Assembly (NCBI GenBank): GCA_945861725.1 | Contig: CAMAVJ010000005.1 | Location: forward strand, 1-64,000 | Reading direction: 5' to 3' | DNA from: Rickettsia typhi | GTDB taxonomy: Bacteria; Pseudomonadota; Alphaproteobacteria; Rickettsiales; Deianiraeaceae | DNA: 64,000 bases | In this document: positions 43,714-52,796 of the stretch, in pieces | How the letters are laid out: each line of letters begins with the position of its first letter | Position numbering within the stretch: the first letter of the stretch is position 1 | Notes under the pieces: generated by a model | Database searches by the model: none | What the model saw: only the letters and a program-made list of their open reading frames with translations | Told to the model about the DNA's origin: nothing | Position numbers and translations under genes: made by a program

Positions 43714-45135
43714 ATGCCATCAATACAAATTTTAATTCAGCAAGAAGAAATTCCGTTTAGTGAGAAAATGAATTCAATAGTGCAGCTGCCATCAATTCCT
43801 TATTTTGCTGTTATGAGTTTTTCAAGGGAGATTGTTATATCTTGCAATATTCCAGAAACAACCATGTTTGAAAGGCAACAAATCATTGGTCCAAAATGTG
43901 ATGCTCCCCAAGTTGCAATTGAAGGTTTTTATAAGAAATATCCGCACGAAATGGGCTTTGTAATTTCAAAAACGGAGGCAAATTATGTTGCAAGAAAGGA
44001 GGCACAAACGAAGACTGCTCAAGAAATCGCCCCTGAAATTGTTGAAAGTTGCTTGCTAGCGATCTCAAAATTGTGGAAAGAAACGCTAGATTTAACAATT
44101 AACGGAAACAATTTACCATGGTGCAGACCAATCCACTCAATTTCTGCCTTTCTTGATGACAAACCAATCACGCACAAGTTTGCGTTCAATCCATCGAGTC
44201 AAATTCCAACACTGGAAAGTTATTTCATAAAAGTTGAATTTGCTCCACTAACGTTAATCAATAATGAAATCAATAAAATTGAAAAAGAGCTTGGAATTAC
44301 TTGCGTTTCGTGTGAATCCGTTGCGGAGCTTGCACATGTTTATGACGACCCGCAGTTCCAAATTGGTGAAATTCCATCGCAATATCTTACTCTTCCAAAA
44401 GAATTATTACGCCTCACAATTGCCAAAAACCAGCGATATATCCTTTTTGAACAAGGTGGAAAAATTGTTCCACAGTTTTTAATTGTTGGGAAAACACACA
44501 GTGGGGAAATTTTGAAAGGGCACATTAAAACCCTGAAAGCACGCCTTGAGGATGCTAAGTATTATATCGATGACGACCTTAAAACCTTTAATATTGATAG
44601 GGTTTCGCCGTCCCTTGAAAAAATTATTTTCCATGAAAAATATGGCTCGGTTGCAAAAAGAATTGAAGAAATGAAAGTTTTGGCAGGCAAACTTTTCCCA
44701 AGCGATGTCGCCCTTCAAAAAGCCATTGTAGTTTCAAAAAATGACCTTACAACGCAAGTTGTTCAATCTTTTACTGAATTACAGGGATATATTGGAGGTT
44801 TTTACCTTGAAAACCTTGGGGTTGAATCTGAAATTGCACAGGCAGTTTCTCAGCATTACAAACCACTAAACCCAAGCGATGACCTGCCAAATTCCACACT
44901 TGGAAAGCGACTTTCTTTGGTTGATAAGTTGCAGAAAATCAATGCACTTGCAGAAATTGGTGAAATGCCGACATCGTCCCGCGATCCTTTCGCCATAAGG
45001 CGTGATATTCTTTCAATTATTCGCATTTGGGATCACAGGAGTATCTTTCCAAATACACTTTCAGAACTTTCAACAACAATTGATGCAAAATTGCACGGAT
45101 TTTTAGAAGAACGATTGAAACTTTACGCAAAATAA
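43714..45135 (+). CDS. glyS: Glycyl-tRNA synthetase beta subunit lacking the C-terminal domain
   Basis: 473 aa against about 690 in most bacteria. It starts normally and keeps the GlyS core through the IIFHEKYGSVAKRI and DPFAIRRDILSIIRI segments. It stops (GFLEERLKLYAK) where other GlyS proteins continue for about 150 residues with the DALR anticodon-binding domain. The following 250 bp contain no continuation in any frame, so this is a true stop and not a visible frameshift. With GlyQ (not in the window) it would charge tRNA-Gly. Either the missing domain is dispensable, it is supplied elsewhere, or function is reduced. Confidence 0.8.
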   Translation: MPSIQILIQQEEIPFSEKMNSIVQLPSIPYFAVMSFSREIVISCNIPETTMFERQQIIGPKCDAPQVAIEGFYKKYPHEMGFVISKTEANYVARKEAQTKTAQEIAPEIVESCLLAISKLWKETLDLTINGNNLPWCRPIHSISAFLDDKPITHKFAFNPSSQIPTLESYFIKVEFAPLTLINNEINKIEKELGITCVSCESVAELAHVYDDPQFQIGEIPSQYLTLPKELLRLTIAKNQRYILFEQGGKIVPQFLIVGKTHSGEILKGHIKTLKARLEDAKYYIDDDLKTFNIDRVSPSLEKIIFHEKYGSVAKRIEEMKVLAGKLFPSDVALQKAIVVSKNDLTTQVVQSFTELQGYIGGFYLENLGVESEIAQAVSQHYKPLNPSDDLPNSTLGKRLSLVDKLQKINALAEIGEMPTSSRDPFAIRRDILSIIRIWDHRSIFPNTLSELSTTIDAKLHGFLEERLKLYAK

Positions 45136-45386
45136 AAAAATATTGCGTTATACTACAGTAGAACAAACTATTTTTCTTTTTTTGTAATTTCCTTTGTTTT
45201 TCAGTAATTCCATTACTTTGTGGCTATTCACCATTAAAATGATTAACGTTGCACTACTTACGTTCTATAATAATATTATAGTAAAATAACAATAGTCCAA
45301 AAAAAATAAAAAATAAAACTTGATTTTTAATTTTTCTCTTCTTTAGGAAAAATCAAATTCAAAAGAAATCCACTTTTTTTAAGAAA
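45136..45386. other. Non-coding gap with an inverted arm pair, glyS to rpmF
   Basis: No credible gene is seen in these 251 bp. A copy of the 11-mer TACAGTAGAAC from the 13.5-kb element is at 45154-45164, preceded by GTTATACTA. An AT hairpin (CTATAAT/ATTATAG, loop 3) lies at 45265-45281. The rest is T-rich. It probably holds the rpmF promoter and the end of glyS transcription. Confidence 0.4.
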
Positions 45387-45560
45387 ATGGCAGTACCTAA
45401 AAGGAAAACATCACCATCAAAAAGAAATATGAGACGCTCACACCACGCACTAAAGCCTGTGAATGTTGTAATTAACAAACAAACTGGTGAACCGCAGCGT
45501 CAGCATTGTATTGCAGTTGATGGCACATACAACGGTGTGCAGGTTATCGTAAATAAATAA
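45387..45560 (+). CDS. rpmF: 50S ribosomal protein L32
   Basis: 57 aa beginning [20 protein letters not shown] and ending near [16 protein letters not shown], the alphaproteobacterial L32 pattern without the four zinc cysteines. It is a structural protein of the large ribosomal subunit. nusA starts 14 bp later. L32 is usually followed by plsX, so this neighbour is unusual. Confidence 0.96.
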   Translation: MAVPKRKTSPSKRNMRRSHHALKPVNVVINKQTGEPQRQHCIAVDGTYNGVQVIVNK

Positions 45561-45574
45561 TTTTTTTAATTACT

Positions 45575-47086
45575 GTGTCAGTTTTGTTATACGGAGACAA
45601 CAAGGAAATCGTAAGTGCGATTGAAGCCATTGCAAGTGAAAAAAATATCAAAAAAGAAGTTTTTTTTGATGCCCTCGAAGATGCATTTCTTCAAGTAGCA
45701 AAAAATACATTTGGCGAAGAGTACAATTTTATTGTAAGATTTGGAAGGTCGAATGGTCTTGTTGAATTTGCAAGGGAACTGACCGTTGTTGAAAGTGTAC
45801 AAAATGAATTTCGTGAAATTTCATTGAAATCTGCACAAAAAATACAATCTGATGCACATATCGGCGATATCATTTCCGAAGATATGCCAACAATTGAAAT
45901 TAATCATGACATACTTTATCGCATCAGAAAAGAAATTTCCGAAGTTATTCTTGAAGCGGAAAAGGACGTTGAATACCAATATTTTAAAAATCTTTACGGT
46001 CAAATTGTAACGGGAACAATTAAGCGTGTTTCTCCAAACGGCATACTTGTTTCAATCGATAGATTTGAATGTTTTATTCCAAGAAAACACCTGATTTTCG
46101 GCGAACTTGATAGATTACGGAATGGTCAAAAAATTACTGGAATTGTTGACTCCATTCAAAGAAGCAACTTCCAATCGCAAGCTACCCTTTCAAGGACTAC
46201 ACCAGACTTCCTAGTCAAACTTTTTGAAAATGACATTCCAGAAATTTACGATGGCGTTATTAAAATCAAAGCAATCTCAAGAGAGGCTGGTTCACGATCA
46301 AAAATCGCAGTATATTCCGAAGACTCATCAATTGATGCCGTTGCAACGTGCATTGGTGTGCGTGGAAAGAAAATCCAAAACATTACAAAAGAACTTGGTG
46401 AAGAAAAGATCGATGTGATTGGCTGGAATCAAGATATTGCAACATTCCTTATTAATGCATTGAAAAATATTCCAATCGTAAATGTTGTTGTTGACCATAA
46501 AACTAAAAGCCTTGATGTCGTCTTGACTGCGGAAAACATTAGTAACGCAATTGGAAGAAGGGGTCAAAATGTGCGTCTTTTAAGTAATTTAACGGGTTGG
46601 GCTGTACATTTCATTACAGAAGATGAAAACTCACAGAGAAAAATCAAAGAATTTGAAGAATGCGTTACCACGCTTACAAATGAACTTGATCTTGAGGAGA
46701 TAGTTGCACAACTTCTTGTTGCTGCTGGCTTTTCAACAATTGAAATTATTACAAATTCTGGCATCGATCTCCTTAAGAGAATTGAAGGATTTAATGAAGA
46801 TATTGCAAGGGCAATTCATTCTCGTGCTACTGATAAATACAACGCAGAGTCTGATAAAGTACATGCAAAAGTTGATACCGAAATCAAAACACTCGCTACA
46901 AAAGTTGATATATCAAATTGTGAAAATGTGATTAGATATATGCTTTTAAACAATCATTCATTGCAAGATATTGCCGACTTCTCACTTGATGAAATTCGCG
47001 ATGAGCTTGATGCAAATATTGACATTGATGACACAAAGCTTGGAGACGCAATTATGTCTTGCCGAAAATATTTTGATATGATTTAA
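45575..47086 (+). CDS. nusA: Transcription termination/antitermination protein NusA
   Basis: 503 aa from a GTG. The N-terminal RNA-polymerase-binding domain (1-125), S1 domain (about 135-200, GQIVTGTIKRVSPNGILV), two KH domains (about 225-345, CIGVRGKKIQNITKELGEE and NAIGRRGQNVRLLSNLTGW) and a C-terminal acidic region are present. It modulates pausing, termination and rRNA transcription. Its start is 14 bp from rpmF and its stop overlaps trpD (TAATG). The usual partner rimP is absent upstream. Confidence 0.96.
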   Translation: MSVLLYGDNKEIVSAIEAIASEKNIKKEVFFDALEDAFLQVAKNTFGEEYNFIVRFGRSNGLVEFARELTVVESVQNEFREISLKSAQKIQSDAHIGDIISEDMPTIEINHDILYRIRKEISEVILEAEKDVEYQYFKNLYGQIVTGTIKRVSPNGILVSIDRFECFIPRKHLIFGELDRLRNGQKITGIVDSIQRSNFQSQATLSRTTPDFLVKLFENDIPEIYDGVIKIKAISREAGSRSKIAVYSEDSSIDAVATCIGVRGKKIQNITKELGEEKIDVIGWNQDIATFLINALKNIPIVNVVVDHKTKSLDVVLTAENISNAIGRRGQNVRLLSNLTGWAVHFITEDENSQRKIKEFEECVTTLTNELDLEEIVAQLLVAAGFSTIEIITNSGIDLLKRIEGFNEDIARAIHSRATDKYNAESDKVHAKVDTEIKTLATKVDISNCENVIRYMLLNNHSLQDIADFSLDEIRDELDANIDIDDTKLGDAIMSCRKYFDMI

Positions 47087-48045
47087 TGGTTGAGAAACAT
47101 CTTGGAAATCAACTCAAACACTTGGTAACACAAGGTAGTTATGATGATTTTCTTGAGTTTCATTCCATGACATATGGCAAAGAATTTGAATTTCTTGCGG
47201 ATATTGTTCAAGCACTTCTTTCAATGACAACAAGCATCACTCTACCGTTTGAAGCAATTGATATATGTGGCACTGGTGGCGATTCTTCAAATCTAAAAAC
47301 AACAAATATTTCAACAATTTCCGCATTCGTTCTAGCTTCAATGGGTGTGAAAGTCGCAAAACATGGCGGTCGAGCGGTGTCCTCCAATTCCGGATCTCTT
47401 GATTTTCTTTCCGCCCTTAAAATTCCAGCAATTGATCCAATTGTATCAATTACAAAGTTTGGAGTCTGTTTTTTAGACGCAAGAAAGTATCACAATTCTT
47501 TCAAACATATCTCGCCGTTTCGTCAAAAATTTGGTCAAAAAACAATATTCAATATGCTTGGTCCCCTAATTAATCCAGCAAATGTTTCACACCAAATGGT
47601 TGGAATTTCGTTCCAAAATGCAATGGAAAGTTATGCAAATGTTCTTCAAGGACTTGGAAGAAGCAATGTGGCCGTTGTGCAGTCAAAATCAGGCTTTGAT
47701 GAACTTCTTTCGTTTGAAAGTAATAATGTGGTATTTCTGGAAAATGGTGAAATGCGGCGTGAAGTAATTGATCCATCGCAATTCAAAATGCCTTCATCAA
47801 TCGACGACTCAATAATTGGAGGGACGCCACAAGAAAATGCAGAAAATGCCTTGAGATTTTTTGAAAATTCAATTGAAAATGCACTTTTTCACACAATTTG
47901 CCTTAATTGTGCTCTTTCTGCAAAAATTTTTGGTACGGTTAAAACTATTGGCGATGGGATTGAGCTTTCACGAAGTGCAATTTTTGCAAAAACACCGCTT
48001 GATATTTTACACGGTATGAGCTGTGCAACAATACCAAATTCTTAA
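47086..48045 (+). CDS. trpD: Anthranilate phosphoribosyltransferase
   Basis: 319 aa. PRPP-binding CGTGGD (residues about 61-66), KHGGRAVSSNSGS and the RFRKFGQKTIFN-like anthranilate segment (FRQKFGQKTIFNMLGPLINP) are intact. It joins anthranilate to PRPP in tryptophan synthesis. It is translationally coupled to nusA by a TAATG overlap and is far from trpA. Confidence 0.95.
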   Translation: MVEKHLGNQLKHLVTQGSYDDFLEFHSMTYGKEFEFLADIVQALLSMTTSITLPFEAIDICGTGGDSSNLKTTNISTISAFVLASMGVKVAKHGGRAVSSNSGSLDFLSALKIPAIDPIVSITKFGVCFLDARKYHNSFKHISPFRQKFGQKTIFNMLGPLINPANVSHQMVGISFQNAMESYANVLQGLGRSNVAVVQSKSGFDELLSFESNNVVFLENGEMRREVIDPSQFKMPSSIDDSIIGGTPQENAENALRFFENSIENALFHTICLNCALSAKIFGTVKTIGDGIELSRSAIFAKTPLDILHGMSCATIPNS

Positions 48046-48059
48046 AAAATCAAAATATC

Positions 48060-48089
48060 TTGACATTTCCCAAGCATATGTTGTTATAT
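48060..48089 (+). promoter_or_regulatory. Promoter for the VirB2-like gene
   Basis: TTGACA (48060-48065) and TTATAT (48084-48089) are 18 bp apart, starting 15 bp after the trpD stop and ending 16 bp before the ATG. Confidence 0.55.
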
Positions 48090-48105
48090 TTCAACTTTTT
48101 TACAA

Positions 48106-48579
48106 ATGATGTGGAAGAAAATTAAAGTAATCCTTGTTATTACTTTTGTCTCGCTTGAAATATTTTCTTTAAGCTTTTCATCGTTTGCTGCACAAAATTC
48201 GCAAAGTTTGGATAATGTCAACGCTGACATCCCAGACAACAGAACGGGACTTGATGCAAATGGTGCTACGATTAGAAATGATAATACTGTTTCATATTTT
48301 TTATGTCTTTTAATTTTAATTCTTACGGGAACGATTGCGAGGGTTATTTTGTCTCTTGCAATTTTTGTGATAGGTATTTTATTTTTCCTTGGAAAAATTA
48401 ATTGGACGGCGTTGGTTTCAATTGCAATTGGTGCAGGCATTACATACGGTGCCGTAATGATTGTGGTTGCTATTCTTCCAAGGGCGACGCAAGTTGTTGA
48501 TCGAACAAGCGGTTCACAAGTAATTATAACAAAAACAACTAGTCAAATTATCGGGGAAAGTTGCCCTGAAATTGCCTAA
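48106..48579 (+). CDS. virB2: TrbC/VirB2-like type IV secretion pilin
   Basis: 157 aa. A long signal peptide (residues 1-28, SFA-A) and a short polar segment precede two hydrophobic helices around residues 65-95 and 98-122 (ILTGTIARVILSLAIFVIG and FFLGKINWTALVSIAIGAG), the VirB2 pattern including the short Gly-Lys turn between helices. VirB2 forms the pilus of vir-type secretion, which in Rickettsiales is encoded at scattered loci. No other vir gene is in the window. The C-terminus is extended by about 25 polar residues. Confidence 0.75.
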   Translation: MMWKKIKVILVITFVSLEIFSLSFSSFAAQNSQSLDNVNADIPDNRTGLDANGATIRNDNTVSYFLCLLILILTGTIARVILSLAIFVIGILFFLGKINWTALVSIAIGAGITYGAVMIVVAILPRATQVVDRTSGSQVIITKTTSQIIGESCPEIA

Positions 48580-48588
48580 TACTGCGGA

Positions 48589-50241
48589 TTATTTGTTATA
48601 CAATTTCTCGATTTCCTTCGCATACCTTTCCATAACATAATTGCGTCGTAGTTTCATTGATGGAGTAATTATATTATTTTCAACCGTTGGCTTTATGAGT
48701 GATACATAAAAATACTGGATATGCTCTTGATGTTCAAGACTTTTGTTCATTTCATCAATTGCCAGTTGAATACTATCAATATCAATTCTTTGTGTGAATA
48801 GAATTGCTGTTGTGTATGGTCTTCCTTCTGCGATAACACATGAATTTTCAATGCCAGAAATTTCATTTAACATTGATTCAATTTTGATGATATTAACAAA
48901 TTTACCGTTTGAATTTTTACATTGTTCCTTAATTCTACCTACTACTGTCAAAAATCCATCAGAATCAATTGTACCAAGGTCTCCTGTTGGAAAAAATTCA
49001 TCAGGGTCACGCTGTGGCTTGTTAAGGTATCCATTAAAAACACTTCCGCCACGCACGCAGATTTCTCCAATTTGAGAAATTTTAACTTCAACGCTTGAAA
49101 ATGGTCTTCCAACTGTGAACATTTTATTCGCCATAACTGTGTTTGAGGCAATAACTGGTGAACATTCCGTCATACCGTATCCTTGAAAAAATGGAACACC
49201 AGCGTTGTGGAAAAACAGTTCTTCGTGTGCATTAAGTTTTGCGCCACCACAAACGATGCATAACATATTCTTTCCAAAAATATTGCGTACTTTGTTGAAG
49301 AATATTGTATTAAAAATTAGCTTTAATAAGGAGTTATTGATTTCCTTTCTTGATGCGTATTCCAACATTGGAAGGAGAATTTTTTGTACAATTTTTGACT
49401 TTGCTTGAATTTGATTTTTAATTGTGCCATAAATTTTCTCTAGAATTCTTGGAACAATTGTGATTAATTCTGGTTGAATTTGTTTGATATATTTTAAAAC
49501 ATTGGGAATATCGTTCACGAAAAAAACATTTATACCATTTGAAAGGAAAAAGTGGATAATTGTTCGCTGATAAATGTGTGCGAGTGGCAGTATTGATATG
49601 GCATTGTCTCCTGTTTTAGCATTTATAAATGCGATGTGAATATCTGAAAGTTGGTATGCAAGGTTTTTATGGCTCAAAATCACACCACGGGGATTTCCTG
49701 AAGTGCCAGATGTATAAATTATTGTTGCCGTTTCTTCTTGCGACATTACTTCATTTGGTAATATTTCATCAGAATCTGAATTCTGACGCTCTTCAATAAT
49801 TTGCCAAATTGTTTTGATTTCGGGAAATTTTTTGCTTTTGTGAAAAAGAAATATATTTTTGAATTGAATGTCTGTTGTTTCTATTATTTTTGATATTTTC
49901 TCCAAAGTTATTTCATTTTCGACGATTAAATGCGTGGCGTTGCAGTCATTTAATTGAAAGTTTAGTGTATTTTCTGAGGAATTTTGAAACAGTGGAATAG
50001 TGATAATGCCGGATTTTATACACGTAATATCGCACAAAATCCACTCGATGCATGGATCGGATATTATTATCATTCTTTCTTGTTTTGTTATGCCGTAACT
50101 TTTAAACGCCCTGCGTAAATTATTAACACTGCTGTAAAGTTTTTCGTATGAAATTTTGTGTTTGTTATTTTGAATAAAAGATTTGGGAATTGGCTCAAAG
50201 AACGATTGAAATGTTTGCACTTCTTTCACAATACTCCCCAT
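48589..50241 (-). CDS. Long-chain acyl-CoA synthetase (AMP-binding)
   Basis: 550 aa. The P-loop IIYTSGTSGNPRGVILSH, the GYGMTECSPVIASN motif, the TGDLGTIDSDGFLTVVGR motif and the C-terminal GKFVNIIKIES lysine region are intact. It activates fatty acids to acyl-CoA via an acyl-AMP. The family is close to bacterial FadD/FadD15-like ligases. The gene faces virB2 with 9 bp between ends and is divergent from nuoA. Confidence 0.88.
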   Translation of the reverse strand: MGSIVKEVQTFQSFFEPIPKSFIQNNKHKISYEKLYSSVNNLRRAFKSYGITKQERMIIISDPCIEWILCDITCIKSGIITIPLFQNSSENTLNFQLNDCNATHLIVENEITLEKISKIIETTDIQFKNIFLFHKSKKFPEIKTIWQIIEERQNSDSDEILPNEVMSQEETATIIYTSGTSGNPRGVILSHKNLAYQLSDIHIAFINAKTGDNAISILPLAHIYQRTIIHFFLSNGINVFFVNDIPNVLKYIKQIQPELITIVPRILEKIYGTIKNQIQAKSKIVQKILLPMLEYASRKEINNSLLKLIFNTIFFNKVRNIFGKNMLCIVCGGAKLNAHEELFFHNAGVPFFQGYGMTECSPVIASNTVMANKMFTVGRPFSSVEVKISQIGEICVRGGSVFNGYLNKPQRDPDEFFPTGDLGTIDSDGFLTVVGRIKEQCKNSNGKFVNIIKIESMLNEISGIENSCVIAEGRPYTTAILFTQRIDIDSIQLAIDEMNKSLEHQEHIQYFYVSLIKPTVENNIITPSMKLRRNYVMERYAKEIEKLYNK

Positions 50242-50372
50242 TGCATCTTTAAAAATTTCAGATGCAGAATTCTAAATTTTATGAATGTCAAGATTGAAAT
50301 TACTGCGTTTTTAGAAAATTTCCTTGACAATGAAATCTGTAATGTAAAAAGTTTGAAAAAACTTTGTGAAAT

Positions 50373-50735
50373 ATGCAAGAGTACTATAAAATTCTTCTGT
50401 ACATAACGATTTCTGGCATCGTTGCCGTTGCCGTTGTTACCTTGCCGTTTATTGTGCAAAAAATTCTTGGGACACAACAATATACAGGTGAAAAACTGTC
50501 TCCTTATGAATGTGGATTTGAACCAGTTGGCGGAGCTCCAAGAAATTTTAATATAAAATTTTATCTCATAGCAATTCTTTTTGTTATCTTTGATCTTGAA
50601 ATCGCCTTACTTTTGCCGTGGGCTTTGAATATTCGCAACCTTGGCATTGCTGGATATTCATCCGCAATGATTTTTCTTTTTATCGTAACGTTTGGCTTTC
50701 TTTATGAATGGAAAAACGGTGCCCTAGATTACTAG
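50373..50735 (+). CDS. nuoA: NADH-quinone oxidoreductase subunit A
   Basis: 120 aa with three membrane helices. The signature [11 protein letters not shown] and the conserved acidic helix [13 protein letters not shown] are present. It is a small membrane subunit of complex I. nuoB-N do not follow; nuoM is 23 kb away. It is 4 bp tail-to-tail from ruvA. Confidence 0.96.
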   Translation: MQEYYKILLYITISGIVAVAVVTLPFIVQKILGTQQYTGEKLSPYECGFEPVGGAPRNFNIKFYLIAILFVIFDLEIALLLPWALNIRNLGIAGYSSAMIFLFIVTFGFLYEWKNGALDY

Positions 50736-50739
50736 TTAT

Positions 50740-51411
50740 CTACTGATTAATCTTTCGAAGAGCATCGGTTATTGCTTCTTCAATTGTAGCACTTGTATTT
50801 GCAACAGAAGATGCAACCAAAAATGATCGATTGTAATCAAATCCTAAATTAACAAGAGCGGATGTGACATCGTGAATGCTAATATTTGAAGCTATTTGTT
50901 CTGAAATAGGAGCTTCTTGTGTATTTTGTATATTCTCAACTTGTGTTGTAACAAAGTTTGTGTCAAGTTTTCCAATTTTTGTTGATGCTAAAATTTTTGC
51001 ATTTTTTGCTGGTTCTTTTTTTAATTCAGCAACTATTCTTGTTGATACCTTTTCGCCAAGTCCACTAATACTTTGAAACATTGAATGATTTTCCTGAAGA
51101 ATTGCTTGCGTAATTTCATACGGCGAGAAATTATCCAGAACATTAATCGCAACCTTGGCACCAACTCCACTCACCTTTAAAAGTGAATTAAACATAATTT
51201 GCTGTTCATAAGTTTTGAATCCATAAAGATTAAAAGACTCCTCCTTAATGATTGTCTCAATAAATAGTGAAACATTTTGCCCAATTTGAATGTGCATCGA
51301 ACTTCGAACTCCAACAGAAACGCAATAGCCAACGCCGGATTGAGTCATTATAGAAACAGTCCCATCAATAGAGTTTGCCAGAATAACGACGCCATAAACA
51401 TAGGATATCAT
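50740..51411 (-). CDS. ruvA: Holliday junction branch-migration protein RuvA
   Basis: 223 aa. The N-terminal OB fold (VYGVVILANSIDGTVSIM), the double helix-hairpin-helix domain (LLKVSGVGAKVAINVLD and SISGLGEKVSTRIVAEL) and the C-terminal RuvB-binding domain (SALVNLGFDYN) are visible. It is translationally coupled to pgpA by a 4-bp overlap. ruvB and ruvC are not adjacent. Confidence 0.94.
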   Translation of the reverse strand: MISYVYGVVILANSIDGTVSIMTQSGVGYCVSVGVRSSMHIQIGQNVSLFIETIIKEESFNLYGFKTYEQQIMFNSLLKVSGVGAKVAINVLDNFSPYEITQAILQENHSMFQSISGLGEKVSTRIVAELKKEPAKNAKILASTKIGKLDTNFVTTQVENIQNTQEAPISEQIASNISIHDVTSALVNLGFDYNRSFLVASSVANTSATIEEAITDALRKINQ

Positions 51412-51911
51412 TGGATATAATGAAAGAAATTATAAAAAATTGTAAGAAGTAATGTAACGCAAACGCCGGCAAAAACTCCCGCAAGTAGGTCGTCAACCAT
51501 AATTCCAGCAGCACCTTTCAGTGTGCGATCAAAATACCCAATTATCAAAGGCTTTGTTATATCAAAAATTCGAAAGAAAATAAATGATAATCCAAAAATA
51601 AAAAAAATATTTGCTTTAACGGCAAAAAAACGCAGAAAAACCATTGCAAGAAAAATCGTTAAATAAAGACCAGCGGCTTCATCAATAACGATTTCCTGAA
51701 GATCCGCAACCCTTCCTTGCAAGTACCTTGGAATAAACACAAAGCCCAAGATTGCGGAGGTGATAAAAAATAAAAAGACAAGAGAGATGCTTTGCGGTAA
51801 AAATGCAAGAGGAAAAATGAATATTAGTGCCAAAAGTGAGCCACACGTTCCCGGTGCAATAGGTGAAAGACCAGAATAAAACAGCGTTGATATTAATTTT
51901 GCGATTTTCAT
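51408..51911 (-). CDS. pgpA: Phosphatidylglycerophosphatase A
   Basis: 167 aa from ATG 51911, which overlaps the folD stop (ATGA); an upstream start at 52019 lies inside folD and is unlikely. The motifs GTCGSLLAL, IDEAAGLYL, FFRIFDITKPL and IMVDDLLAG place it in PgpA. It removes phosphate from phosphatidylglycerophosphate in the inner membrane and has about four membrane helices. It overlaps ruvA by 4 bp. Confidence 0.93.
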   Translation of the reverse strand: MKIAKLISTLFYSGLSPIAPGTCGSLLALIFIFPLAFLPQSISLVFLFFITSAILGFVFIPRYLQGRVADLQEIVIDEAAGLYLTIFLAMVFLRFFAVKANIFFIFGLSFIFFRIFDITKPLIIGYFDRTLKGAAGIMVDDLLAGVFAGVCVTLLLTIFYNFFHYIQ

Positions 51912-52792
51912 AAATTTTGTGAAATACAGGCGTTTATTGTGTTTTTTAATAACATAGCGATTGTCATTGGACCAATTCCCTTTGGAACTGGCGTAATAAA
52001 TTTTGCCTTTGGTTGACACGATTCAAAATCACAATCACCAACGATTTTACCATTTTCAAGGCGATTAATTCCAACATCAAGAATAATTGGATTTGCAATA
52101 TCCTCAGCTTTTAGCATATTTGGAACTCCGCACGCAAGAATAATTATATCCGCATTTTTTGTAAAAAATTCTTTATTTTTTGTTGCAGAATTTAACACAG
52201 AAACGGTTGCTCCTTTATTTAAAAGCATTGCTGCCATTGGTCTTCCAACAATATTTGAAGATCCAACAATAACCGTATTTTTCCCGCGAAGATTTTTTTC
52301 CAAAGATTCCAAAATGTGCATACACCCAAGCGGTGTACAAGGAAGAAGAGAGTTTTGATGTGTTGTATTTGTGATAAGCTCCCCCATATTTTGAATATGA
52401 AATCCATCGACATCTTTTTTTGGATTAATTGCATTAATTACCGTATTTGCATTAATATGCTTTGGAAGTGGCATTTGTACAAGAATTCCATGAACGGAGT
52501 TGTTGTTATTGAGATTTTCGATAGTCACAAGAAGTTCTTCCTGTGAAATCATTTCAGAAAGAAGTATATCAAAAGAATACATTCCACATTCAATTGCAAA
52601 TTTTTTTTTATTTTGCACATAAATTTTACTCGCAGGGTTTTCACCAACCAAAATGACTGCAAGGCATGGCGTTACACCAGTTGATACCAAACTTTCCGCT
52701 TGAATTTTCACACTATTGCGAATATCTTGTGCATATTCACTTCCAAGAATTACATTGCCATTTAGAAATTTTTTGTGAGTTATGATGCCCAT
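51908..52792 (-). CDS. folD: Methylenetetrahydrofolate dehydrogenase/cyclohydrolase FolD
   Basis: 294 aa. Substrate motifs VGENPASKIYV, ILVQMPLPKHI and PKKDVDGFH, and the NADP site VIVGSSNIVGRPMAAML, are intact. The active-site Lys lies in the YVQNKKKFA segment. It interconverts one-carbon forms of tetrahydrofolate in the cytosol. It follows the multi-pass membrane protein after 4 bp. Confidence 0.96.
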   Translation of the reverse strand: MGIITHKKFLNGNVILGSEYAQDIRNSVKIQAESLVSTGVTPCLAVILVGENPASKIYVQNKKKFAIECGMYSFDILLSEMISQEELLVTIENLNNNNSVHGILVQMPLPKHINANTVINAINPKKDVDGFHIQNMGELITNTTHQNSLLPCTPLGCMHILESLEKNLRGKNTVIVGSSNIVGRPMAAMLLNKGATVSVLNSATKNKEFFTKNADIIILACGVPNMLKAEDIANPIILDVGINRLENGKIVGDCDFESCQPKAKFITPVPKGIGPMTIAMLLKNTINACISQNL

Positions 52793-52796
52793 TTTA

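Noticed and set aside
51912..52019. Longer PgpA start within folD
   Set aside because: ATG 51911 overlaps the folD stop and matches the family start; the extra residues are a shadow of folD.
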